Source: Parus major
Taxonomy: Eukaryota > Chordata > Aves > Passeriformes > Paridae
NCBI RefSeq assembly: GCF_001522545.3
Contig: NC_031776.1
Location: forward strand, 30,904,342 to 30,968,341
Direction: 5' to 3'
DNA: 64,000 nt
The stretch's first letter is position 1, and each line of letters opens with the position of its first letter. Below are positions 1 to 11,351 of this stretch, piece by piece. Both the position numbers and the translations under genes were made by a program. A model generated the notes under the pieces. It saw only the letters and a list, made by a program, of their open reading frames with translations, searched no databases and was not told the DNA's origin.

Positions 1-1420
1 TCTGTATTGCAGACCTCTTTCCTGATTACAGTAGAAAGGTAAAGTAGAAAGGCACAATCTACAGAAGCAGGCTGTGCCTTTGCAATTTTTATGCATTGAG
101 GGATACAGTCTCCCAAACACAAATAAAACCTGCAGGAAGTATATTTGTGTCCCCTTCATAACCAGGGAGCTGAGATACAAGATTGCTGGAGTGCCTAATT
201 TTAGCACCACGTCTGGCTGGCTTTGTTTTCATGTCAGGACTATTTCTCACCACAGATTGTATAGGAAGTCTGACTCTTGACAGCTGAGGAAAGCTGGCAG
301 ACTAAATCACTTGTTGCTCTTTGGAACTGTGTACCACAACATCCAATGCACCTTGTACTGAGCAGACAGAATTTCATTCCTCAGTGTTTTACCTCCTCAG
401 AAACCTGGCAACAGCCAGCTTTAAGACAAAGACTCCAATTTGTTATCAGCAACCTCTGTTGGACCTTTAGGGCCAGTGCTGCAACCGGTTCTTGGGTTTG
501 GGTTATGTCCCCAGTCTACATCAGTAGGGAAAAAAAAACCCCAGGCTGACAGCTTTGGATCCCAGGGTGAAAGTGCAGTGCTTATGGTCATGGAGCAGGG
601 GAGAGAAGAAAAACATGATTGTCCACAGAGAAAGCTACAGATTTTGAAACCAAGAGATCATAAGGTGAGCAGTGTCACGAGGTCACTGATCAGCATTTGG
701 CCCTCTGGTACTAAATGAAACAGATGGAGTAAATATAAGCATTCCAAGCTTAAGACACTGGGAAAAAATCACTGAGCATTTAATGAAGAGTTCAAAGAAA
801 GAAATTAATCACTGGCTTGGATGATGCAACTGATCTAATGAAAGGAAATAATCAAAACCTTTTTCATATATGATATAAGCTGTCTTCCCCCAGTAGCATT
901 ATGCTACTGGCTACTCAGAACTAGGCTCTTAAACTTCCCAGTGCAGTGATCTCTGGAAAAAATCCCTGCTTGGATTCTCAAGGATGCCAGCCCTGAATTT
1001 ATGCCACCAGTTTAGCTGGTGAGGCCTGCTTAGAACTAAAGATCTTAGAAAACTTTTGTTTTGCTGCCTGTATTACAGTAGATTTTGTTTATTTATTTTG
1101 TGTATTTGGTGGAATGAAAATTCTTGCCATGTACTGCCTCAGCTGAAGAAGAGACAAATAACAATCCCTAAATATGTGTTATATGTAGGAAAATGAATAC
1201 TGTGAAACTACTCTGTAAAACAATTGTGTTGTGCATATAAAACTTAGAGGAAATGTTCAAACACTTATTCTTAGTGCCTTGGTGAACATGATCTTAACAG
1301 AAAGTACACTATTTCTATTTAAATCATCAGACAAAACTTTCCCTTTGGAAATATGAGAGAGAAATAGATGACTGTCTGAATCCTAGAAAATGTGACAGGG
1401 TAATGTGTATCTTTGTTATG

Positions 1421-1454
<34 letters not shown>

Positions 1455-3183
1455 CCTACATGATCTAAAATAGGATTTTTTACATAGACACAAAAGCAGT
1501 AGTTTTGTCACTGGTATATAAACAATCTTGGGAAAAGTTAGCAGCAGCTTTCAGTGTTTCTCTATGTGGCAGCTGGTCACAAGTAAAAGACCATTTTTTG
1601 TTATGGAATGACTAGCAAAGACAAACTCTTGGGAAATATTCCCAAAGGCAATTTAAATAGATTTTGCTATTTGCAGAAGGCAATGTTACTGTTTAATTTA
1701 TAAATTTAATAAAGTGGTTTCTAAATTATTTAATAAGGTAGGGAATAATCACAAACTTAGAACTTGTTTGCTTTGATAGTGCTATGAATCATATACCAGA
1801 TTCTGGTCATGAAATAAACAACTATAACAATTTCAGTTTAAATAAAAAATAATTACAAAGCAAAAAGAAATTAGCTTAGAACTACAAAACTTTTGCTATT
1901 TTACACATGCATTTTTACATCCCTTATTCTTTATTATCATCATGCATCACTAATTTATAACACTATTCAATAAAAGCACTTTATCTCAGGATTTTTTGAG
2001 TTGCCACAGTATTTCTGGGGCAGGGAGATCTGAGGACAGAATGAAACCACTTATGGTTCCAATGTGAATGTAAATCTTTGGAAAGAGACAGACAGAGGAG
2101 AGGGGGAAAAAGAGGGAGAAACAAGGATAATTTTAATTCCTTCCTTTCTCAGTCTAAAGATCAAGTCTTTCAAATCCCATTTACTACACTGAAGATTGAA
2201 GTTGCTACAAGTGACTGAGTGTTCGTGGGTTCAGCCCTACCCTGGCGCCAGGTGATAAATACAAGTTCATAAAATTCATGTGCACTTAGTATGTCTGTGT
2301 GCACAGACATTAGGATTAGGACTGACTTTGTAAATAAGTCTGTAATGTCTAAAATAGATGGAGAGTTTTGTATTTTTCATGTGACTAATGCTTATGCTGC
2401 TGTTTAAAATGTACAGAGCTATTATTCAAACTTACCTAGAATCAAAACCTTTGTTCAAAGGTTTAGAAGATTTTGGGAGAATATTAAGGGAAAAACCCCA
2501 ACAAATAGTAATGTGAAATGGCCAGGACACTTGCATTAATGTTGTTAAGAGAACAGTATCTCCTCTTTTTCAGAAATTTTACTTTCCCAACCAAGCCTGC
2601 AAATGGAAGAGGAGAAGTATTCATTTGTGTCTTGGATTCAAACTTTTAATTAAAAACTTTTATTGTCTACCTCAGTCTATTTCTTCTGGATGTGCACAGT
2701 GTCCACAAGAACTTTTCAGTAAGTCTGCAGTGAATCTCTCAAACTCCTGTCCCAGTGTTAAAGTCTCCATTATAATTACAGTCCACCATTTAGCAAGCAC
2801 AAGCAGAGCAAAGCAGAATAAAAAAGATTCAGAAACCAAAAAGCTGTCTCTAAGTCATGCAGATTCTTCCTCCCAGAAACTATACTGGCAGCTGAGTCTC
2901 CTAGCCTGGGTACTTTGTGGTAAAGTAATAAGCATGGAAAATCAGTCCAGCAGAGTCACATCCTTGATTCCCACTGATTCCATACAGTTTGTGCACAGAG
3001 GGGCAGCATCCATTGTTGTCTCTTAACCAGAAGTCAAAGTTCGTTCAAGACTTACCTCCTGGAGTTCCTTTTGACTTGAGATAATTGCTGGTCTGGCAGG
3101 TCCATATGAAGAAAAAAGAGGAGGGAAAAGACATTGGCTCCTCAGGCACATTTGGCGGGATACTGGAGGGAGCATTCCAGCCT
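1..3183. other. non-coding stretch, no gene recognised
   Basis: AT-rich DNA with many stops in all frames. It contains a TA microsatellite (listed separately). Short open frames between 74 and 718 and between 2625 and 3026 have no recognisable domain, and no convincing acceptor-donor pair encloses them. An AAG|GTGAGC donor-like site near 665 follows one of these frames, but no acceptor with a pyrimidine tract lies upstream. It could be intergenic or intronic. Confidence 0.6.
1423..1453. repeat. (TA)n microsatellite
   Basis: About 15 uninterrupted AT dinucleotides. This is a simple repeat, likely length-polymorphic. Confidence 0.97.
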
Positions 3184-3531
3184 TCAGCTCTTCTGTGGCC
3201 AGCTTAAGGCTCTGGGAATGAACTCTTCTTCCCACTCACCTACCTGCAGACATGTCTGTCTCTGAGCTCCACAAAACCCACTCCCACCCCAGGGCACTCC
3301 CTTCCCAGCCCTCCTAGCCCCAGAATCACCATCCTGCTCCTGCCACAGCCTCACCCAGAGACACAGGGCTGTGCTGAGCAGCTCCCCATCCTGAGCAGCA
3401 GCAGCAGCCTGGGATGTTTGTCTCTGTGGCAGGCCTGGGGCTGATTCAGCCGCCTGGGCTGCTCCCTCTCGCCTCAGCTGCTCCCTGTCTGCTCCAGGGA
3501 AGCTGTGGTGAGCCAGATGAAAGCATTGCAC
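3184..3531 (-). other. GC-rich block with an unrecognised 115-codon open frame
   Basis: This block is far richer in G+C than its surroundings. On the minus strand it carries a 115-codon frame beginning with a true ATG and rich in Ala, Gln, Glu and Arg, including a short Ala run encoded by a GCT/GCA tract. Near the end of the frame the minus strand has a CAG|GTAGGT / GTAG|GTGAGT overlap, a strong splice-donor context at about 3240-3248, and a CCACAG acceptor-like site lies near 3507. It could be a coding or non-coding exon, a GC-rich regulatory block, or chance. I recognise no family. Confidence 0.2.
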
Positions 3532-3785
3532 AGGTCACAAGCTGAGCCACGCTCACCTAGAAGCATTCCAAGGGCCTTAGCTCTGAACCTCGGGGCAGAA
3601 CTTCTCAAGGAGCTTATATCCCACAGCCCAACAGCTGGCTTTGCTGCCAGTACACACTGGGGCCAATCTCATCTTGTTCCTTCCCTGTCCCACTGGCACA
3701 CACCTGGGGCTGTTAGTAGCTTGGCCTCATAAAAGTCTAGGTCACATATTCTTTCTTCCCAACATGTTTTTTTTTCTTGCTTCAG

Positions 3786-3904
3786 TCAATCCATTTGTCA
3801 GTCGCTACAGGAAACTGTATATACCAACTCTTCCTGCAGCAAAGGCTCTTGATAAATCTGCTACTATGACTGCTGTTAAGGTGTTAGGACTAAAAAATAC
3901 ATAG
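3786..3904 (+). CDS. candidate terminal coding exon of an unrecognised gene
   Basis: A strong acceptor (a long T tract followed by CTTGCTTCAG, ending at 3785) is followed by 2 bases completing a codon and then 38 sense codons and a TAG stop at 3902-3904. The frame reads NPFVSRYRKLY... and ends ...VKVLGLKNT. Codons are strongly of the purine-N-pyrimidine type (runs such as GCT-ACT-ATG-ACT-GCT-GTT-AAG), as expected of real coding sequence, and the following DNA is non-coding with possible polyadenylation signals. If real, it is the last exon of a plus-strand gene whose other exons lie to the left, probably outside the window. I do not recognise the protein. A chance open frame after a pyrimidine tract is the main alternative. 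Confidence 0.4.
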
Positions 3905-4111
3905 TTTTATGCCAATTTTTTTTAAAAAAAGAAATGCAATATAAAGCTGCCATTCAAACTAGGAATATGGGAAGGGTTGAAAGGTACCTCCTGAATCATG
4001 CAGAGCTTGCTTTTCCTGATGGAGACCAGATATCACTTATTTCCTTTGATCCTTGTCTCCCACATCACATACATGCACATGCACACATATTCTTACCTCG
4101 CTCCTCTTGCT

Positions 4112-4117
4112 ATTAAA
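4112..4117 (+). promoter_or_regulatory. possible polyadenylation signal (ATTAAA)
   Basis: ATTAAA lies about 210 bases after the stop of the candidate terminal exon at 3786-3904. An AATATA variant near 3937 is closer to the stop. Either could end that transcript. Such hexamers are common by chance in AT-rich DNA. Confidence 0.2.
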
Positions 4118-7100
4118 AACTTTCCTTTAAAGGTATTACACTTGGCTGACTTATAATAGAGATTTCAGAGGTCAGGGTGACATACATGAGAGCTAAGGAT
4201 AGACCAGGGTCTGTCAAAATGATCTAACTATGAATATTGCAAAGGAAATTAGATGATTTCAGTGTCCAGGCATCTTTAGAGAAGAAAGTAAGACAAGCTC
4301 TCCTTTAAATAAGTCCACTCATGACAAGAACAACTCCCACAATACTGACCAATCCCTGCTTCCCAGACACAAACACTTCTATAACAAGGGGCAATGAAGG
4401 GAGGGGCAGGGGGGGAAATATAAATACGTATTTAATGGAAACCTTAGAACATTGCAGTAAACATACAGAAAATTAAATTATTAAAACCCAAAAGTTAAAT
4501 CATATCCCACATTAATTTGTCAAGCAGCGTGCTGGCCCTGAGAAGGGGAGAAATAGGAAAATATCATGGAGTCCTCTTAGGGATTTCTTGTGCTGAGTAA
4601 ATTACAAGATATTATTTAGAGACTACAGCATTCAGGAGCAGCCTGGAACTACAGACTATGGAGGCAGATTTTACTCACCCTGACTTATGCTGAAGATGTA
4701 GCAATGATATGGACACTGCTTTTCACCAACCTGAGCCATGGATGTCCTTAGTACTATGATGTGTGCATTAATTTTAGCCACATGTACATTCCCCGAGGAC
4801 TTCTGACAGGTGATTTATCAGCAGTGAATGTCGTGAAGGCAGACACTCCTCTCCAAATCAATCTTTATCCATTCTTGATAAGGTAACAGATAATTGTGTT
4901 TTGTAGTCTTGTTTTCTAGTAATTGGTTCTCAAAGCTTGCTTTTTTCTTTAATACTCTGTAATGCCATAGACTGTCTTTGAAGAGTGAATAATAATGAAG
5001 AGCTTTAAAGAGACTTTTAGAAGTTATGAAGTCATAAAACTCTATTTGATTCCTCCTTCAGTCTGTTTTCTGGAAATGCACTGAATATAAATAGTGAAGT
5101 GTTCTTACAGGCTTTGAATGAAAGATTCCTTCTCCTTTCAGGCCACAGTTCCTACTGCATTATCCTCATTGATATTTCACTGCCTTCAGGATGATGGGAT
5201 GTATATAGAATCTTTTTCCAAGTCCCTTATTGACAGTGTTTTGGAACATTTGGTCAAAAAGATGTATGCCTAGTCTCCAGGGTTTCCTTTTCAAATGCAT
5301 GGTGTAAATCAATTCTGTACAGAGCTACATACAGTAATTGTGATACAGAAGGTACATCAGAACACACTTCTTCAAACATGGGTTGTTCTTGTTTTCCTTT
5401 CCCTCCTTGTTCCTGGTGACTGTGCATAGGGGCTTCCCATAAACTGAGGTTGTTTCTCCTCCTCTTTTCCTAAGGTGTGGCTACATTGTGAAAATTGATA
5501 CCTCTGTAAAGAAAAATAGTTTTCTTTATCATATTGTGCAGTCTCAATTTCCACCAGCCCATTAACTCAAAATAAACTCCTAAGCATTCGACTGTCTGAT
5601 CAGTGTCTGCACAGTGACATTTACCAGGAGAGGCAGACAAGAAATAGTCGGTGACTGGAGACTTTTAGACCAGAATAGTGACACTGTAATCTTGCTCTTT
5701 CCCCTCTATGCCCATCACCCCCTTTGCAAATCTCTGCACCCTTTTCTAGACACAGCTGAAATGACCATTAGAAGTGTCCCTTGATATGTGTTCAAATCGA
5801 AAATATAGGTATTAGAATTAACTTGAAATTAAAAGGAAAAAAAAAAGGGAAAGAAAAAGAAAAGCAATTTAAGTATTGTTTGGTTCCAAGACATACAACA
5901 GAAAAGACATCACTATTACTTAGCTCATTTCTGAAGTTAACAGATGGTTGTGCTACATTTAGAGCACTTGGAAGTTGTTTTCCATGTTGTTTGTTAAAGG
6001 CAAAAACTTTGGAAGTAGGTTCAAAAGATTGTATCCAGAAGGCTTTATGCCAATTCTACTTAAACCAGCTTTTCTGATACAGCTGAAGTGTTACAGCTGT
6101 GAGTAGGTATACAGTCACAGGACATTTGTAAGTACACATGAGCCAAATTAGAAGCAACAAAAGTCTGATGTTATCACCCCAGGTTATTTCATACACCCAG
6201 TCTGTAGCAGCAGCTCACAGATGCTGAGGCTAGAGATGCTTTAGTAAACAGAACAATTAGCAGCACTGTGTGAGCCACTAGCACAGCAAAATAGTTCTTG
6301 GAGATATGTGGTTATGCCTCTTCCCAAAAAGGATAAATTGGAATGAACAAAATAACTTCTTATCTGTAACAGTGGATTAGCAACTGCCAGCTCTGTACCA
6401 TGGAGATGGAAGCAAGAGTTCTTGAAATGGGAACTTACAAAGGTACCATGCAATGAGTAATTAATACCATGCCTTTGTATCAACCATTTTTATGTCTTGT
6501 TTTAAGGGAAAAAATCTCCACACTCTTACTTGTCATGTTTTTCTTGTCACAATACAGTGCCATCAAACACTGACATACAAATGATCAATGTTTAACATTG
6601 CTCCCTACCCTGGCTGCATTCAGTCATATGTGGTAATCAATGATCCATCCATTCATGATAGCTCCCTGCAATTATCATAGCAAAGACTGGGGACAGAGAG
6701 GCGTGCAAGGTACTAAAACTAAATAACCACAAAGTATTTCACCCATGCATTCTCCAGTTGCTTCCTCCATTTATGGATAATGGCCCTATTTGCAGACAAT
6801 GGCAGTAAAATTTTTCTCCAGGGATTTATCTATACCACTTATTTCTTGGATTATGGTTTGTATTTTCTAGTGTGATAAGTGCCCCAGAGAAACACATCAA
6901 TGAAACAATCAAGAGAGGAGTTTGTTCTCCTGTCTCACAATTCCTGCATCCTAAACATTCAACAGAAGATGTGCATTAACCTCACACTGCTTTGAGCTGT
7001 CTTCACCCTTCCCCAGCCTCCACCACTGCCAGCAGAGCACACAGGGGTTGCAGTCTTGGTTACTCAAATGTAAATAATTCAGGAGCTCACCGGGGCCGTG

Positions 7101-10100
7101 CCCACAGGTGGTGAGAAGGAGGATACAGCTTCTGTGTTTTGCTAATGTTTGTATTCTCAAATTAAGACCTAAAGCTATTTTTAAAGTCCATCAAGAGAAA
7201 TTATGGGTGAAAAATTGGTCACTGATATGCCTCTCCTGTGAAAACTTGAGGTAAAGCTGAGAGAGTGGTCTACTTCATCATAATTTGTCCTGAATTAACT
7301 GATTAAAATAACAGGTCACTGTAAGTCAGTGATGCCCTATGATGTTTATGTAGATTATCTATGATCCATTGTCATTTCTACTAAATTACAGGTCCCTACT
7401 GGCTAGACTAAATAATAAAGTACTTGTAACAGCAGCTGAAAGGAATAAAACCAGAGTTTTTACCTCCTTCCATCCTTATTTTTCACCTGTCCCTTTAACA
7501 CTGAGCAGCTAGAAAATGAATGACAGTGATTAAATTATTTGCCTGCCAGATAATCTCAGCGGCTGTTCTTAGCAGAATATCCATGCAAGTCAGTGAGAGA
7601 GCAGGATATGAGCAGGTGAATCAGACTCTGCAGGGTCCCTGCACCTCTGACTCTCACTCTCAGCTGCTTCCTGGCATTACAAAAACTCTGAAAAAAATAA
7701 CCAATCTAAATGGATGCTAAATATTGAATTAAATCAAAGATAATAGATGTGAACTTTGATTGTCTAAGGATTCTGACCTAGAAGAAACAGGAATTCTGCA
7801 AATGAGAGTCTGAAAACTCCCATCATGCTTCCACCTGCTCATCCTTTGAGGTACATTTTGTTTAGTTCCTGTAAAATAAAGGCATGAGTCACTTACAGGA
7901 CATATGGAGTGTTAAAGTATAGAAACTAAGATTGCAAAGCTACCACTGTGTCTTTAGAAAGCTTAACAATGACTTCAAAATGCTCATTATGAGCAATTTC
8001 ATATGCTTGTTATGGTGCAGTCCCATGTTTCTTTCTTGCACACATTTTCTCATTAAATTGGGAAAGTGGTTGTTGGGAAAATGATGATTGGGTGAGTGGA
8101 CCCCTCCCCCAATATTTTACCTGTGCAGTGCCTTGCACAATTAAATATTTATCTCCAAATGGAGATTCCAGGCTTTATTACTACCTGAATAATACATGTA
8201 ACTTGAGTTATAACCTCCCAAAGACCTATTTGCAAGTCAATTTTTTTCTGTCTGTTCAGCAATGTTTCCTGACTACAGCCACTGATTGTATTTTAAATAA
8301 ACTCTTTGGTCTATGCATGTGTTACCTGTTCTTTCTCCCCTTAACCAAATTCTACCACTTGGTTAAATCAAACTACTTATTTAAAAAGAAAAACTTCTCT
8401 CCCTCTACTCAAGAAAAATTGCTGTTAGCAACTTAACCTAATGAGCAAGTTATCCCAATGGATGAGACATTAATTTAAATAAGGAGTGACAGAATTTGCT
8501 CTTATCATGGGGATTGCTTGGTAGGGAAAACCAGCAGGTGAAAAAATTGGAGATTCTAATGACAAGCACCTACAATACAATACAAATATATTCCATATTC
8601 CTAAAATACAGACAATATGATTTGCTTGCCTATGCACTCCAGTTTTCCATGATTCCTCCACGCAACTGATGAGAAGAACATTTCTCAGGATTTTTAAAGT
8701 GCTACTGACAGTTTCTAAGGATATTCAAAGCATTACTTTTCTAAGACCTTAGCCCAGACAGTCAGTTCTGGAAGCCTGTCTCTCATGCTACAGATGCCTC
8801 ACATCAGCTGCCAAAGGGCATCACAAAAATAACTGAACACAGTAAACAGGCCTAATAGACTAAATCAAGAAAATTTGTGTTTAGTCACCTTGGATTTTTA
8901 GGTATTTTTAGGTAAATGCTTCTTTGTGTATTTAAGAGGGTGTGGCTTTGGGAACACTTGTAGGCAGTGGTGCTTCCAGGAAGATTGTGCTACATAAAAA
9001 AGAAAAAAGTTCCTCGTGCACTTATCCTGTGCTTTCTAAGAGGGACCCCTCCTTCCAAAGGAAAGCCTGACTAAAACACTTCAAGGAAAAGCTGCCATGG
9101 TTTTCCTGGTTCTATAGGCTTCACAAACGCTGTGTCTCAGACTCTCAAAACATCTGATGGGCCAGAAAAATGGAAAAACTGAAAAAGAAATGACACTTCA
9201 CTTAAGCCTGTTGATCAGGCTAAAAGCTCCCTAATACTAAGAGCTAAAGATAAGGCACACTTCCCAGCAGTGGGAAATTGAATGAGTTATAACAATTGCA
9301 ATTGCCATTTCAGAGCCTTCTGAGCGGTGAGTGGTTTCATTACAGATAGTGTTGACAGCTTGACAGCTCTCTGAGAGTGTGTACTACCTGTACACACCTC
9401 ACACGCTGTGCTCCCTGCTTCTGGCACCCAGAAAAAACTACCAATACACACAGCAGCGTGCCAGGACTTCCTAAACTGACAAATTCAGTCCCTGCTGTCA
9501 GCCAGCTGTGCCACAAATCCCCTTCACAAACTAATTAAAGAACATCTCCAAAACTATCTGGACAGAGAGGTATATTTACTACCGCTTCCTAGAAGGACAA
9601 TGTAGAAACTCAAACATCTGACATCTAGAAATAATTTCCTGCCTAAATGTAGTTGTGTCCCAATTTGTGTTCTTATGCCAGATTTTTGTTTTTTGATTTT
9701 TTGGGTTTTTTGCCAGATGGTTTTTTTTTTTTGGTAAATGGTTATTTTCCTCCTCTGGTGTTTTTCAGCCAATATATCTGTAGGCAGCAACTGTATTTTC
9801 CTTTAAGCCTTTCCTTTGATAAGTTAAACAAACCAAGTTATCTTACTCCTGCTTTCTTATGATAAAAAAGACTTCATCCTAGACTGTTTGCCTTTTTTCT
9901 GGCTTACATTCCAGCATTAATTTGTCCTTCTCAAACAGGAGCACCTGCACATAGTAAGAACAGTATATATTGTTATGTCTAGATCTTACAGGATGAATCC
10001 TTCCCCTCAGCTCTACTTAACAAAGATTGTTTTATTTCAGGGCCGCATCATACAGTCAGGTCTGTTTTATTTGAGTCTTCTCTACTGCTGAATTTTGAAC

Positions 10101-10129
10101 AGGAAATCTTCCAGTTGACAGTGAACATT
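4118..10129. other. non-coding stretch, no gene recognised
   Basis: AT-rich DNA with only short open frames. One minus-strand donor-like site (CAGG|GTGAGT) at about 4675/4674 follows a short open frame containing MAQVGEKQCPYHC, but no pyrimidine-rich acceptor precedes it. T-rich low-complexity sequence lies at 9680-9735. I see no recognisable repeat family over most of it. Confidence 0.6.
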
Positions 10130-10340
10130 TTTTCTGTTTATCTACCTAAATCAGGACTTTGCATTTTATATTACTAAATTGAAATGCAATTCTACAAGTG
10201 AGGTAATTTACCTCTTTCACATATATTTGCAGGTCCCTTTGGGAAATCCAATCTTCTCCATCTTTGGAGTATTGTTTTATCCCATAGTTCTCAGCAAAAA
10301 TGCAAAATAAAATCAGTTATCTGATCAGTTACTACCTCAA
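10130..10340 (-). mobile_element. possible ancient CR1/L3-type LINE fragment
   Basis: The plus strand here runs parallel, with many changes, to the reverse complement of the amniote CR1/L3 LINE near its 3' half: a TTTGCATTT...AAATTGAA segment, then a GGTCCCTTTG segment, then CTTTGGAGTATTGTTTTATC. The same order is found more clearly in the element at 20-21.8 kb. Divergence is very high and the call rests on memory of the family, so confidence is limited. Confidence 0.3.
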
Positions 10341-10812
10341 CTGAGCATCTTCACTATTATTCCTTCTCAAGTATTATAACTCTCTGTTCAGCATTACCTC
10401 TTTTCAATATTTAATACTTGAAGTATTCAAGGTACTCATCAGATCTGTTTATAATTATTACACTAATACCAATTTTTAAATTATCTAACACAGAATTTTA
10501 TGTATTTATAGCATATTTTTTTATCCAAGCCTCTTCCTGGTCTCCAACTATGATCTTCACATACTTTTCTTACTATAAGATGTTATTGCTTCTCACAGGA
10601 TACCCAAACCACAGATCTGGTAGATTCCTGCACAATAAAATTCCTTAAATTCTTCAAGTAAATCATACAGTAAAGAAGTCAAGCAAGAGTTTCTTATGTC
10701 TTGTCACAATAGATGTGATATGGGTATTTCCACGCACTAGACAGAGTCTAAAATGTTGTAATAATGAGAGCTCTCCTTTTCTACCCCATTTCTTTCCTTC
10801 TGAGTTCCTTCT

Positions 10813-11351
10813 TGTGGTGGGTTGACCACATCCAGCAGTTTCACCACACAGACACTTGCTCATTGCCCCAGCAGTGGGACAGGGGAGAGATTAGGGAGAA
10901 CAGAAGTGAGAAATCTCACAGATACAGATAAATTAAAGTCAGTTTAATAAGTGAAAGGAAGGAGAAGAAAAAAGCCCAGATCAAGCTTTGCAAAGACCCT
11001 CCCCTATCCTTTCCCTCAAGCACCCCAATGCTCAGCAGTCTCTGAGCAATGGCCACCTCCCCACCTTCCTGTAGTTTGGGAGCACTGGTGTGCATGATGT
11101 TATCTGGCATGGAATATCCCTTTGGTCCTTTTGGGCCAGCTGTCCTGCTTGTGTCCCTTCTCAATTTCTTGCACACATCGACTCACTGAGGCAGCAGAGC
11201 AGGAGAAAGGGAAAACTTTGCCCCTCTACAAGGACTGTTGGGCAGCAGCCAGACTGGTGTATTATCAGCACTGCTCCAGTCACAGATCCAAAACACAGCA
11301 CCCTCTGAGCTGCTAGGAAGAGAATTAACTGTCCCAGCCAGACCCAGTGCA
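10813..11351 (-). mobile_element. solo LTR of an avian endogenous retrovirus
   Basis: A block of about 540 bases starts TGTGGTGGG on the plus strand and ends with CA, so it carries TG...CA termini on both strands. Read on the minus strand it follows the order of a common avian ERV LTR: GGCTGGGACAGTTAATTCTC near the 5' end, a GGATATTCCATGCCA segment in the middle, ATTAAACTG (a polyadenylation signal, plus-strand 10943-10948) and a terminal GGTCAACCCACCACA. No gag, pol or env sequence lies beside it, so it is a solo LTR left by recombination. Flanking 5-mers (10808-10812 CTTCT and 11352-11356 CCTCT) differ by one base and are a plausible target-site duplication. The several open frames inside it are meaningless. 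Confidence 0.75.
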
